64,000 nt of DNA, taken from positions 186,001-250,000 of the forward strand of contig JAFZIZ010000008.1 in assembly GCA_017554145.1 (NCBI GenBank), written 5' to 3'. Of this stretch, positions 51,785-60,864 are shown piece after piece. The number at the start of each line of letters is the position of its first letter. Position 1 is the stretch's first letter. The notes under the pieces are model-generated. The model had not been told where the DNA came from and did no database searches. It worked only from the letters and a program-made list of their open reading frames with translations. Made by a program: the position numbers and the translations under genes. Source of the stretch: Prevotella sp. Its GTDB lineage: Bacteria; Bacteroidota; Bacteroidia; Bacteroidales; Bacteroidaceae.

Positions 51785-53592
51785 CGATTATACAAATCAG
51801 CGATGCAGGCAAAGATATTGCCAACACCCTCCAGCGTGAACTCAGTGCTAAGAGCATCAGTCGCACGGATGTCGGAAAACAGTGGAAGGAATTCGATGCC
51901 TTCGTGTTTATCGGTGCTATGGGCATCTGTGTACGCACCATCGCACCATACATTATGGACAAACACGAAGACCCGGCAGTGGTTTGTGTGGATAGTCTAG
52001 GTATGAATGTCATTTCAGTGCTTAGTGGACATGTTGGTGGTGCCAACGATTTGACACGAGAGATTGCTGGTATCCTTGGTGCCAAAGAGGTTATCACTAC
52101 ACAGAGTGATAATGCAGGACTCTGGGCACTTGATACCTTTGAACAACGTTTTGACTGGCATATTGCCTCCATCATCTTGGATAACGAAGACGATTTTCGC
52201 AAAAATTTAAACAAAAGTATTTTCGCTTTTGTCAATCGTCAGCCTACCGCCCTTTTCATAGAATTTAGTGATGAAGGTACTGACTATCTGAGGCGTACGC
52301 TTCCTGATCACGTCACGATTGTCAACAGTCCAGAGGAAGTGGATGACCATTACAAATTGTTTATTATTGTTTCTCCCTATTTAGTAATCCCTCCTTTAGA
52401 TGTTTTAATACTTCATTATGTACCTAAAATAGCTACTGTTGGCTTTGGACTCGCTAATATGGCAGCTCCCGTTGACCTCATATATAAACGTATTTGTAAA
52501 ATGCTAGAAGACAGTGGTTTCATGCCATGTGTCCGAGAATGGTGCACTATTGATGTGAAGGCCAACGAGCCTTTCGTCCAACATCTTCGCAAACAAGGGA
52601 AAAGCGTCCGCTTCTTCACTGCAAAAGAACTCTCTTCAGTAGATGTACCAAATCCTAGTATCATCGTTAAGATGCACGTCGGTACCCCGAGCGTCTGTGA
52701 GGCAGCAGCCATTCTCGGTTCCAATCACGGCAAACTCGTTGTACCCAAGGTCAAAGGTAAGAACTGGACGGCAGCATTGGCCATCGACTATAAATACCTG
52801 CGTAAATCCTCCCCTCGTGAAAGTCAGATGGGGGGTGGTCATATCGAAATTGTCGGTGCTGGTCCTGGTGATCCTGACTTAGTAAGTGTTCGTGGTCGTA
52901 AAATGTTGGTAAGGGCAGACTTGATTCTCTATGCAGGTTCGTTAGTGCCCAAGGAACTCACGGCATGTCATAAACCTGAGGCTGTTGTACGCTCATCGGC
53001 TGACATGAATCTTGAAGAACAATGTGCACTGATGAAAGAGCATTACGACAAGGGGCACTTCATCGTACGCCTGCATACAGGTGACCCCTGTATCTTCGGT
53101 GCTATCCAGGAACAGATGGCTTTCTTCGATGCCAACCACATGGAGTATCATATCACACCTGGTATCTCATCCTTCCTCGCTGCTGCCGCTGAGTTGCAGA
53201 GTCAGTTCACGATACCTGAGCGTTGTCAGACGATTATTCTCACGCGTGGTGAGGGTCGCACGCCAATGCCTGAGAAAGAACAACTGCATTTGCTTGCTAA
53301 GAGTCAGAGTACAATGTGTATATTCCTTTCGGCTGCCATCGTGGATGACGTGCAGAAGGAACTACTCATGGAATATCCTGAGGACACCCCTGTAGCAGCC
53401 TGTTATCATTTGACGTGGCCCGACCAGAAGATTTATCGTGGTGTATTGAAAGACCTTGCGAAGATTGTCCATGATAATAAACTCACCCTCACTACGATGA
53501 TTGTTGTTGGCGAAGCCATCGACAACCGTCAAGGTCTATCAGAACTCTATAACAAACACTTCACTCACCTCTTCAGACAAGGAGAAGCATGA
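51772..53592 (+). CDS. cbiGF: Fused cobalt-precorrin-5A hydrolase and precorrin-4 C11-methyltransferase
   Basis: The 606-residue protein joins CbiG (1 to about 345; VFIGAMGICVRTIAPYI, SVLSGHVGGANDLTREIA) and CbiF/CobM (about 355-606; IEIVGAGPGDPDLVSVRG, RLHTGDPCIFGAIQEQM, TPGISSFLAAAAEL). CbiF methylates C11; CbiG opens the lactone and releases acetaldehyde, which is the hallmark of the oxygen-independent route. No heptamer array is seen here. It overlaps cbiET by 13 bases and cbiJD by four. Confidence 0.93.
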   Translation: MQKIAIIQISDAGKDIANTLQRELSAKSISRTDVGKQWKEFDAFVFIGAMGICVRTIAPYIMDKHEDPAVVCVDSLGMNVISVLSGHVGGANDLTREIAGILGAKEVITTQSDNAGLWALDTFEQRFDWHIASIILDNEDDFRKNLNKSIFAFVNRQPTALFIEFSDEGTDYLRRTLPDHVTIVNSPEEVDDHYKLFIIVSPYLVIPPLDVLILHYVPKIATVGFGLANMAAPVDLIYKRICKMLEDSGFMPCVREWCTIDVKANEPFVQHLRKQGKSVRFFTAKELSSVDVPNPSIIVKMHVGTPSVCEAAAILGSNHGKLVVPKVKGKNWTAALAIDYKYLRKSSPRESQMGGGHIEIVGAGPGDPDLVSVRGRKMLVRADLILYAGSLVPKELTACHKPEAVVRSSADMNLEEQCALMKEHYDKGHFIVRLHTGDPCIFGAIQEQMAFFDANHMEYHITPGISSFLAAAAELQSQFTIPERCQTIILTRGEGRTPMPEKEQLHLLAKSQSTMCIFLSAAIVDDVQKELLMEYPEDTPVAACYHLTWPDQKIYRGVLKDLAKIVHDNKLTLTTMIVVGEAIDNRQGLSELYNKHFTHLFRQGEA

Positions 53593-55433
53593 TACTGGTA
53601 TTCGGAGGAACGACGGAAGGTCGCAAGGCGGTAGAAGTACTGGAAGAGGCTGGTACAACCTATTACTATTCTACTCGTAGTGACGGGCAGAAAATAGAAT
53701 TGGTGAACGGCATCCACTTGACTGGTGGCATGGAAGTGTCCGAAATGATTGCCTGTTGTCGTGAGCACGACATTCACTTGATTGTTGATGCTGCCCATCC
53801 CTTTGCAGAGGAACTTCATCGAAATCTCCTCTTCCTTGCCAAGCACATCAAAGCACCGATTATCCGATACGATAGGATTTATCCACCACATGATAAAGAC
53901 CTGATATGGTGTAAGGATTATCAAGATGCTTTAATAAAACTTGAATCAGAGAAAATTGATCGTTTGTTGGCTCTGACAGGCGTGAATAACATTGGTACTT
54001 TGCGTCCTTATTGGCAAAAGCATGAATGTTGGTTCCGTATACTCAATCGTAGTGCATCGCATTTTATTGCCAAAGCAAATTGTTTCCCTGAAGAACGACT
54101 GGTGTATTATGAAAGGCTACGGGTAGGCGAGCAAAGCTCGGGAATGACAGATGATACTTCGGATTTGATACGCGGCCTTCAGCCGCAGGCTATTATTACT
54201 AAGGAAAGTGGGCATAGTGGTGGCTTTACAGAAAAAGTTGAAGCTGCAAAACAGGCAGGTATTAAGGTTTTCGTTGTAGAACGTCCTGATTATCCACCAC
54301 ATACGCCTAATCCTCAAAATGTCACCATCGTGCATGTTAATGGTCCTTATGGTTTACGTCGTGCTGTTGAGAAACTATTGCCCGAGTTTTATCCGTTGCA
54401 TAGTGGATTGACAACAGGAACTTGTGCAACGGCTGCTGCCATTGCCGAGACGATACGACTGCTCAAAAACGAGACACCCAATGAAGTCCCTGTCTTGTTG
54501 CCGAATGGCGAGACTATCAATGTATCCGTCGGATATGGTAAAGGATATGCCTACTGTATCAAAGAGGCTGGTGACGATCCCGATATAACGAATGGTATCG
54601 AAGTCCGCGCGAATGTAAAGCGAATAGCCAATAGCAAAAAGCCAACAGCCAATATAGATATTATTGGTGGTGAGGGTATTGGTCGTTTCACCCTTCCCGG
54701 TTTCGACTATCCCCCTGGTGAGGCTGCTATCAACAAGGCACCACGCGAAATGATTCGTCAGAACATAGAACAATTGTCAATTATCAATTGTCAATTATCA
54801 ATTACGATTTCCGTCCCTGATGGCAAGGAGATTGCCCGTCGCACTTTCAATCCCCGATTAGGTATTGAGGGAGGTATCTCGATTATCGGTGTCAGTGGTA
54901 TTGTGAAACCCTTCAGCGAAGAAGCATTTATCGACAGCATTCGCAAGTGTATGGAAGTAGCAAAGGCCTCTGGTACGGACCGTATAGTCATCAATAGCGG
55001 TGGCAAGAGTGAGCGATTTGTCAAGGCACATTATCCTACCCTTCCCCAACAGGCTTTCGTGGAATATGGTAACTATATCGGTGAGACGTTGAAGATAGCC
55101 GATGAACTACAGTTCGAGAACATTACCCTCGGGGTGATGTTAGGTAAAGCCGTCAAACTTGCAAACGGTCATTTAGACACCCATAGTCGCAAAGCAACAA
55201 TGGATAAAGCCTTTATCCAACAGATGCTCAATGAAGCCAATTGTCAACTGTCAATTATCAATTGTCAATTATCATTGGCTCGTGAACTATGGGACAAATT
55301 GCCGAAAGATAAGATTGAAACTTTCGCTCAAACCGTCATCCGTCATTGTATGGAGCATTGTCAACCGTTAGTACCCCATGCACATCTTACTCTTCTATTG
55401 ATTGACGACGACGGAACAATACACTCGCTATAA
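53589..55433 (+). CDS. cbiJD: Fused precorrin-6A reductase and cobalt-precorrin-5B C1-methyltransferase
   Basis: The 614-residue protein joins CbiJ/CobK (1 to about 255; ILVFGGTTEGRKAVEVLEE, DAAHPFAEELHRN, TGVNNIGTL) and CbiD (about 265-614; LHSGLTTGTCATAAA, PGEAAINKAPREMI, GITGIVKP-like strand). CbiD methylates C1 and CbiJ reduces the ring. Three heptamer arrays lie in frame in CbiD: 54626-54653 (IANSKKPTAN), 54771-54805 (EQLSIINCQLSI) and 55238-55272 (NCQLSIINCQLS). Two small palindromes are in CbiJ (54128-54140, 54172-54186). The gene is last in the operon and overlaps the convergent btuC by 47 bases. Confidence 0.92.
   Translation: MILVFGGTTEGRKAVEVLEEAGTTYYYSTRSDGQKIELVNGIHLTGGMEVSEMIACCREHDIHLIVDAAHPFAEELHRNLLFLAKHIKAPIIRYDRIYPPHDKDLIWCKDYQDALIKLESEKIDRLLALTGVNNIGTLRPYWQKHECWFRILNRSASHFIAKANCFPEERLVYYERLRVGEQSSGMTDDTSDLIRGLQPQAIITKESGHSGGFTEKVEAAKQAGIKVFVVERPDYPPHTPNPQNVTIVHVNGPYGLRRAVEKLLPEFYPLHSGLTTGTCATAAAIAETIRLLKNETPNEVPVLLPNGETINVSVGYGKGYAYCIKEAGDDPDITNGIEVRANVKRIANSKKPTANIDIIGGEGIGRFTLPGFDYPPGEAAINKAPREMIRQNIEQLSIINCQLSITISVPDGKEIARRTFNPRLGIEGGISIIGVSGIVKPFSEEAFIDSIRKCMEVAKASGTDRIVINSGGKSERFVKAHYPTLPQQAFVEYGNYIGETLKIADELQFENITLGVMLGKAVKLANGHLDTHSRKATMDKAFIQQMLNEANCQLSIINCQLSLARELWDKLPKDKIETFAQTVIRHCMEHCQPLVPHAHLTLLLIDDDGTIHSL
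54626..54653. repeat. Heptamer array 1 in CbiD
   Basis: AGCCAAT, AGCAAAA, AGCCAAC, AGCCAAT. Same family as the arrays in cbiET. Confidence 0.88.
54771..54805. repeat. Heptamer array 2 in CbiD
   Basis: CAATTGT, CAATTAT, CAATTGT, CAATTAT, CAATTAC. Confidence 0.9.
55238..55272. repeat. Heptamer array 3 in CbiD
   Basis: CAATTGT, CAACTGT, CAATTAT, CAATTGT, CAATTAT. Same family as the array at 54771. Confidence 0.9.
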
Positions 55434-56418
55434 CGGGAGCGCCCACCAGTGCAGTGACACTATTCACAGGTAGTGCACCTTCGAAGCCAGGCATACGGGC
55501 TATGAGGTTACACAATAACGCTAAGGCAGCACCTGTCAACAGTGTTCCAGGCATCAGAATCCGATGGTCACTACTGCGGAACAGGGCTCGACAAAGATGA
55601 GGTACTGCCAAACCAATAAACATAATAGGTCCGCAATAGGCAGTGACAATAGCCACCAATACACCCGAACAGAGAATGACCAGCATACGGGCACGACGAA
55701 TATTCAAACCTAAGTTACGGGCATAGCCGTCGCCCAGTAAAAGCAGGTTCATCGTCTTTACGAGTAACATACTCATCGGCAATAAGATGGACATCAATAC
55801 CACAAAGAGCACCATTTGATTACCCGATACACGCGAGAAAGAACCCAAGCCCCACACGACGTAAGCCTTGATATCCTCTTCGGCAGAGAAATACTTCAAG
55901 ACACCGATGATTGCCGTTGCGAGATAACCGATCATCACACCGATAATCAGTAGTGTGACGTTACCCTTCACCTTCTGCGAGATATAGAGAATCAGTGCCA
56001 TCACTGCTAACGAACCGACGATGGCAGCCACCGACATAGCGACATCACCTATATATCCTAAACGACTCAAGGCGACACCACCCAGCGAGCCTGACATCAA
56101 CACCACACAAGCGACACCTAATGAGGCACCGTGGGAAATACCCAATACCGAGGGACCAGCCAACGGATTATGAAATACTGTCTGCATCTGCAAGCCGCTG
56201 ACGGCAAGACCAGCACCTGCCACCATTGCCGTCAATGCCTGTGGCACACGTGAACTCCAGATGATATTCCGCGTGATTTCCGACACCTCACCACTGCCCG
56301 TCAGCGTGGCAACGATATCCCCTACAGGAATCTTCACTGTTCCTAACAATAAGTTGAGCACAAACAAAAGGATGATACCCAACAGTAATAACACATAAGA
56401 AATGATACGCTTTCTCAT
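55387..56418 (-). CDS. btuC: Cobalamin-type ABC transporter permease (FecCD family), copy 2
   Basis: The 343-residue FecCD permease has VAGAGLAVSGLQMQTVFHNPLAGPSVLGISHGA and GPIMFIGLAVPHLCR and about ten membrane helices. It is a diverged paralogue of the permease at 36628. It overlaps its binding protein gene by four bases and the convergent cbiJD by 47. No ATPase gene follows it. Confidence 0.9.
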   Translation of the reverse strand: MRKRIISYVLLLLGIILLFVLNLLLGTVKIPVGDIVATLTGSGEVSEITRNIIWSSRVPQALTAMVAGAGLAVSGLQMQTVFHNPLAGPSVLGISHGASLGVACVVLMSGSLGGVALSRLGYIGDVAMSVAAIVGSLAVMALILYISQKVKGNVTLLIIGVMIGYLATAIIGVLKYFSAEEDIKAYVVWGLGSFSRVSGNQMVLFVVLMSILLPMSMLLVKTMNLLLLGDGYARNLGLNIRRARMLVILCSGVLVAIVTAYCGPIMFIGLAVPHLCRALFRSSDHRILMPGTLLTGAALALLCNLIARMPGFEGALPVNSVTALVGAPVIASVLFRRRQSIEE

Positions 56419-57578
56419 TTCAGTAGCCTATAGTATTTCGGTTGATAATCTTTCTCTACCAATTCTGGATGAAATACGGCAAGCAGATCCTTCAATACGA
56501 CATCCGGTTCTACAGGCGTTGACTCATAATAAGGCGTCTGCTTCATATTACAGTAGATGACCTTCCGTTCCTTGAATGCCTTAAACAACTCGTTACGCGG
56601 TTCCGAGGCCTTCAGTGCCTCATACGAGAAAGTATCGGGATAACTATTCAGGATGCGCCAGTAGTCTGCATTAGCTGCCATCGCATACATCTGTTCAAAC
56701 TCGATATTCGAACCACCCGTATCGTCGTTCTTCAGGATATATTCGGCACCAGCATCGCGGAACAACTGTGCGAGGAAATTCTTACCACCCACGGCATACC
56801 AGTTACCACCGTGCATCTCACCGCTAAAGACCGTCGGAAGCTCTTTTATCTTTAAACTTTCAACTTTAAACTTTAAACTATTATACCGCTGTTCAATTCC
56901 GTTGAAAAGCGCATTCGCCTCTTTCTCCTTTCCGATAAACATTCCGACAAACTTCACCCATTCTGCCTGTCCTAATGGGTCGAGTTCTTTATAGCCCAAA
57001 TGCGGAATCAGCGTGATACCCGTCTCCTTGATGGCATCGTAGCCACCACGCTTAAACGGAGAGATAAAGATAACCTCAGGATTGGCGGCGAGAATCAGTT
57101 CGGGGTCAAACTCACCTTCCATACCAATCTTCACAATACGCCCATCTTTGACGCGCTGCTTGATATCCTTGTTAAAGAGATTTTTCGTACCCGTAATACC
57201 CCTCACGACGTCGTGCGCATCCAGTGCCGTAAAGTTTGACAATTGCAACATCGTCATCACCAGTGTACGCTCCACTGGCACTTCTACCTTCGTATAGCCT
57301 TCAGGCACCTTGGCATCACTACCCTTCGGCACCAACGCAAACTGATAACTCACTGGCATCTTATCCTCGTCTTTCTGAGGGTCTTCCACGTCCACCAGTC
57401 GAACACCGTCTTCCAGGTATTTCACTGTAAAACCCTTTGCATACTGCGGACGAATTAACAGCGCGGAATCCACGTCAGTGACACTCTCTCCGATGGCCGT
57501 TCCCTGCTTCTTTCCGCCACACGACATCAGCATCATTACTGCTGCCAGAACTGTCATCATCGTTATCTTTCTCTTCAT
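56415..57578 (-). CDS. btuF: Corrinoid ABC transporter substrate-binding lipoprotein, copy 2
   Basis: The 387-residue lipoprotein (VMMLMSC, Cys20) has the same two-lobe pattern as copy 1 (FTALDAHDVVRGITG, LILAANPEVIFISPFKRGG, AEWVKFVGMFIGKE, WYAVGGKNFLAQLFRDAG). A heptamer array (56843-56877) is read in frame as SLKFKVESLKIKEL (about residues 234-245), in the helix connecting the lobes. In copy 1 the matching segment is two residues shorter and has no repeat. It lies 14 bases behind cbiP. Confidence 0.88.
   Translation of the reverse strand: MKRKITMMTVLAAVMMLMSCGGKKQGTAIGESVTDVDSALLIRPQYAKGFTVKYLEDGVRLVDVEDPQKDEDKMPVSYQFALVPKGSDAKVPEGYTKVEVPVERTLVMTMLQLSNFTALDAHDVVRGITGTKNLFNKDIKQRVKDGRIVKIGMEGEFDPELILAANPEVIFISPFKRGGYDAIKETGITLIPHLGYKELDPLGQAEWVKFVGMFIGKEKEANALFNGIEQRYNSLKFKVESLKIKELPTVFSGEMHGGNWYAVGGKNFLAQLFRDAGAEYILKNDDTGGSNIEFEQMYAMAANADYWRILNSYPDTFSYEALKASEPRNELFKAFKERKVIYCNMKQTPYYESTPVEPDVVLKDLLAVFHPELVEKDYQPKYYRLLK
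56843..56877. repeat. Heptamer array in btuF copy 2
   Basis: CTTTTAT, CTTTAAA, CTTTCAA, CTTTAAA, CTTTAAA. Confidence 0.9.
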
Positions 57579-57592
57579 ATTCTTCTGTTATT

Positions 57593-59032
57593 TTATATAG
57601 TATTCATGATACGATAGACCGCTGGAATATCTACATGCTGACGGACAAGGTCTGCCAGACGGTCATATTGCTGTTCCTTATAAGCCTGATAATCGAATGG
57701 CTCTGTAGATGCCAACTTGTCGGCATAGGGACGAAGCAGATAGTCGATAAATGGGGCATTGTCGAGGATACCATGAATATAAGTCCCCATACAATGGTCT
57801 GCCGTCAATATTGCCTCATCAGTATCACTAACACCCTGATGTATCTCATAGCCCTGACACTTTTGTCCATTGAACTCAAAGGTGACCTGACGAGTCGTTT
57901 TCTCTGCAGTTATCGTGGTATGGATGGGTAGAAGACCAAGCCCCGGCATATTAGTGATGTCTCCTTCCATGCCATCAGGGTCTTCAACCGATTGTCCCAT
58001 CATCTGATAACCACCACAGATTCCTAAGACGGTAGCACCGCGACGATGAGCACGGATGACGGCCTCTGCCATCCCGTTGCGACGCAGGTGCAATAGGTCG
58101 TCAATAGTCGATTTGGAACCAGGCAATATCACAATATCTGCCTCGTCAATGTCCGCCGGCTGACTGGCGTAATATAAGTGTACACGAGGGTCTTGTTCCA
58201 ACACATCGAAGTCCGTGAAGTTACTCATGTGACGAAGCAATACAACGGCAACATTGACCTTTGACTCTAGGCCTTTGACTTTTGACTTTTGACTCAGCGA
58301 CATACTATCTTCCTCTTCGATATGGATATCCGTAAAGTATGGAACGACTCCCAAGACAGGCACATGACAGAGGTCTTCTATCATCTTGACACCATTCTCA
58401 AAAAGTTTAATGTCACCACGGAACTTATTGATAATGATTCCCTTAATATGTTTACGCTCTTCCCCACTAAGTAGCATGATACTGCCATAGATACTCGCAA
58501 ACACACCGCCTCTGTCAATGTCCGCTACGAGGATGACATCCGCATTGGCATACATCGCCATCGACATATTGACAAGGTCCACTTCCCGTAGGTTTAGTTC
58601 AGAGATACTACCTGCTCCTTCCATCACGATGGGATTGTATCTTGCAGCCAGACGGTTGAAGGCGGCATGTACCTCACGGCGCAGTTCGTCCCTACCCTCG
58701 TTGCGAAAATAACTACCTGCCGACTGGTTGCCTACAGGTTTGCCGTTCAGTACCACCTGTGAGGTATGGTCCGACTGGGGTTTCAGCAATATTGGGTTCA
58801 TATCGGTATGACAGGGAATGCCTGCCGCCTCTGCCTGTACCGCCTGTGCCCTACCGATTTCCAGTCCTTCAGGTGTCGCGTAAGAGTTTAGTGACATGTT
58901 CTGCGCCTTAAATGGTGCAGGCTTATATCCGTCTTGCAGGAAGATACGACAGAAGGCTGCGGCAATCACACTCTTGCCGACATCACTGCCCGTACCCACG
59001 AACATCAAAGGATGTAACTTTTCCTTTTCCAT
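57593..59032 (-). CDS. cbiP: Cobyric acid synthase
   Basis: The 479-residue protein has the CobQ/CbiP layout: N-terminal ATPase with FVGTGSDVGKSVIAAAFCR and KAQNMSLNS, and a C-terminal amidotransferase with LPGSKSTIDDL and the nucleophile Cys in LGICGGYQMMG, then GYEIHQG. It amidates side chains b, d, e and g. The frame is open to 59080, but ATG 59032 begins just before the P-loop and matches the family. An array at 58259-58293 (SQKSKVKGLESKV, about residues 246-258) is in frame in the linker between the domains. Confidence 0.92.
   Translation of the reverse strand: MEKEKLHPLMFVGTGSDVGKSVIAAAFCRIFLQDGYKPAPFKAQNMSLNSYATPEGLEIGRAQAVQAEAAGIPCHTDMNPILLKPQSDHTSQVVLNGKPVGNQSAGSYFRNEGRDELRREVHAAFNRLAARYNPIVMEGAGSISELNLREVDLVNMSMAMYANADVILVADIDRGGVFASIYGSIMLLSGEERKHIKGIIINKFRGDIKLFENGVKMIEDLCHVPVLGVVPYFTDIHIEEEDSMSLSQKSKVKGLESKVNVAVVLLRHMSNFTDFDVLEQDPRVHLYYASQPADIDEADIVILPGSKSTIDDLLHLRRNGMAEAVIRAHRRGATVLGICGGYQMMGQSVEDPDGMEGDITNMPGLGLLPIHTTITAEKTTRQVTFEFNGQKCQGYEIHQGVSDTDEAILTADHCMGTYIHGILDNAPFIDYLLRPYADKLASTEPFDYQAYKEQQYDRLADLVRQHVDIPAVYRIMNTI
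58259..58293. repeat. Heptamer array in the cbiP inter-domain linker
   Basis: CTTTGAC, TCTAGGC, CTTTGAC, TTTTGAC, TTTTGAC. Confidence 0.88.
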
Positions 59033-59042
59033 TCTATTTAAT

Positions 59043-60812
59043 TTATCTTTCTGTTCTTCTATTTTGATATGACACCCCACAAATCATTCTTTTCCTAGTT
59101 AAATCATATTTGGGACTTATGAGATTTCTCTTGTCCTCATAATATGAGCAATGGATACCTGCCAAATATAGTAGTAAATGCGGTATATCATCAGTCATAA
59201 AAGGACGGTGACGAGCATCTTTCATCTGCTTCACCATGTCGGGATGGCTTTTCATATACTTGTCCGAGCACCATATCCACAAAGGAACTCTGTATTCGTT
59301 CTTCAATACTTCCTCAGAAGAACTATTTGGTATTCGTCCAATTCGATGCAATTCACCATCGTAGCACTCCTCTCCATGATCAGGGATATAGACAACCAAT
59401 GCATCATCGGCACTAAAGGTTGTTATGATGGAATCAACAACCATATCATTATAATAAGTAGCATTATCGTAGTCAGCTACTACTTTTTTCTCTGCATTAC
59501 TAAGATCTCGGCGATAATCATAATCCGAAGGTTTAAAAACTTTATATTCCTCAGGACAACGATACTGAAAATCACTATGTTGACCTATCAGATGAAAAAC
59601 AGTAAGATCCTTTCCTGTATTATATTGTCGCAAAGAATCATAGTCTGCCAACAGATCCATATCATTACTATGCGTTATCTTATTTCTATAACTGAATTGT
59701 AATTTGCTCAGACGCTCGTCATTTAAGAACAATCCCCCAATGAAATTGATGATATCTGTCTGTGAGGATTGAACATATTGGTTAGTAATAAAAGTCACTT
59801 GATATCCTGACTTACGGAATAAGACAGGAAATAAAGGATAGTGCGACCATCCTAATGGACTATCAACACTATATAAAGAAAAGATATATTTAAAAACAAG
59901 GCTGGTAAGATTCGATGGACTTACGACATCTGTAAAAGGAATAAGAATTCCTTTATGATTAGAACTGTCAAGACGTGCAACCTGTCGTGGAGTTGTAGCT
60001 TTTTCATACCAATAAAGTTGAGAATGACTCTTGATATAACTTTCACCTATAATTAAGACTAAATGTATTGAGGAATTATCACAACTATCTATGGTCACAC
60101 TATCGTGAAGTTGGACCAATTTATCCAAATCCTTGTTGGAAAGTTGTTTCATCTTCATCGCAAACAGAATGTTGGTGACAGGAGTATTTTGAAAATGGTT
60201 GTCTATATCCAAATCTGCGTGTTCTAAATCGGAAGACCCGAGAAATTCCACTAACTTGATACGAGAATCGAATGCGACACCTGTAGACAACAAGACAAAA
60301 GCAATAAGGACTAAAGAAAGTATTATTCTTAACGACGACATAGAGAATTCTCTCCATTTCTTCATTATTGCTGAAGCATAATTAGCAAAAAGAAGATGAA
60401 CAATAAGCAAAAGTAATATCAGACCGATGCCAGACCACAACAAATCAAAATGAATATGCTCATGAAGAAATTCTGTCGATTCACGCTGATTAGTTTCCAA
60501 GAGAACATTCAATATTTCCGGTCCCAATTGGATAGAGAATTTCTCAACACAAAACGTATCTACAAGTGCTACAGAATAAAGCAAAATAGCGACAACACCT
60601 TTTATCCACTTCCTAACATTCTTTGGAAGAATCATCAAAAACAGACAAAGAAGATAGAGGTCAAAGAAGATTGCAAAAAGATTATGCTTTGGAAATGGGA
60701 ATCCCATCGCACAATTATCAAAATACGTTGTAAGAAGCCCCAAAATATAAAGGAAAACGAAGAAAACTTCATTTCCCATAAATGGATGTAATAAAAGACG
60801 TAAATACTTCAT
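59043..60812 (-). CDS. Phosphoethanolamine transferase (EptA-like sulfatase fold)
   Basis: The 589-residue protein has about five N-terminal membrane helices (within residues 10-185) and a periplasmic alkaline-phosphatase/sulfatase domain: LVLIIGESYIKSHSQLY, SPSNLTSLVFKY with a likely nucleophile Thr, FHLIGQHSDF, VVYIPDHGEE, and LHRIGRI. Enzymes of this kind add phosphoethanolamine to lipid A or other glycans. The gene is AT-richer than the cobalamin genes. It ends ten bases before cbiP in the same direction, so cbiP and the second btuFC may be expressed from its promoter (TACTTTTG, 60848-60855). Confidence 0.88.
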   Translation of the reverse strand: MKYLRLLLHPFMGNEVFFVFLYILGLLTTYFDNCAMGFPFPKHNLFAIFFDLYLLCLFLMILPKNVRKWIKGVVAILLYSVALVDTFCVEKFSIQLGPEILNVLLETNQRESTEFLHEHIHFDLLWSGIGLILLLLIVHLLFANYASAIMKKWREFSMSSLRIILSLVLIAFVLLSTGVAFDSRIKLVEFLGSSDLEHADLDIDNHFQNTPVTNILFAMKMKQLSNKDLDKLVQLHDSVTIDSCDNSSIHLVLIIGESYIKSHSQLYWYEKATTPRQVARLDSSNHKGILIPFTDVVSPSNLTSLVFKYIFSLYSVDSPLGWSHYPLFPVLFRKSGYQVTFITNQYVQSSQTDIINFIGGLFLNDERLSKLQFSYRNKITHSNDMDLLADYDSLRQYNTGKDLTVFHLIGQHSDFQYRCPEEYKVFKPSDYDYRRDLSNAEKKVVADYDNATYYNDMVVDSIITTFSADDALVVYIPDHGEECYDGELHRIGRIPNSSSEEVLKNEYRVPLWIWCSDKYMKSHPDMVKQMKDARHRPFMTDDIPHLLLYLAGIHCSYYEDKRNLISPKYDLTRKRMICGVSYQNRRTER

Positions 60813-60847
60813 TTAATTTGTTTTTTGTGTCACTTCTATTTAATATG

Positions 60848-60855
60848 CAAAAGTA
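60848..60855 (-). promoter_or_regulatory. -7 element of the phosphoethanolamine transferase gene
   Basis: TACTTTTG on the minus strand, 35 bases before the start codon. Confidence 0.5.
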
Positions 60856-60864
60856 CGAAAAAAT

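Noticed and set aside
49430..55272. CRISPR array
   Set aside because: The repeats are directly adjacent 7-base units without spacers, inside coding genes, and no cas genes are present.
57593..59100. Third cobalamin riboswitch before cbiP
   Set aside because: No B12 box (AGNCAGNAGACCTGCC-like) or GTGAGAATCC core was found in the 59032-59100 region or before the phosphoethanolamine transferase gene.
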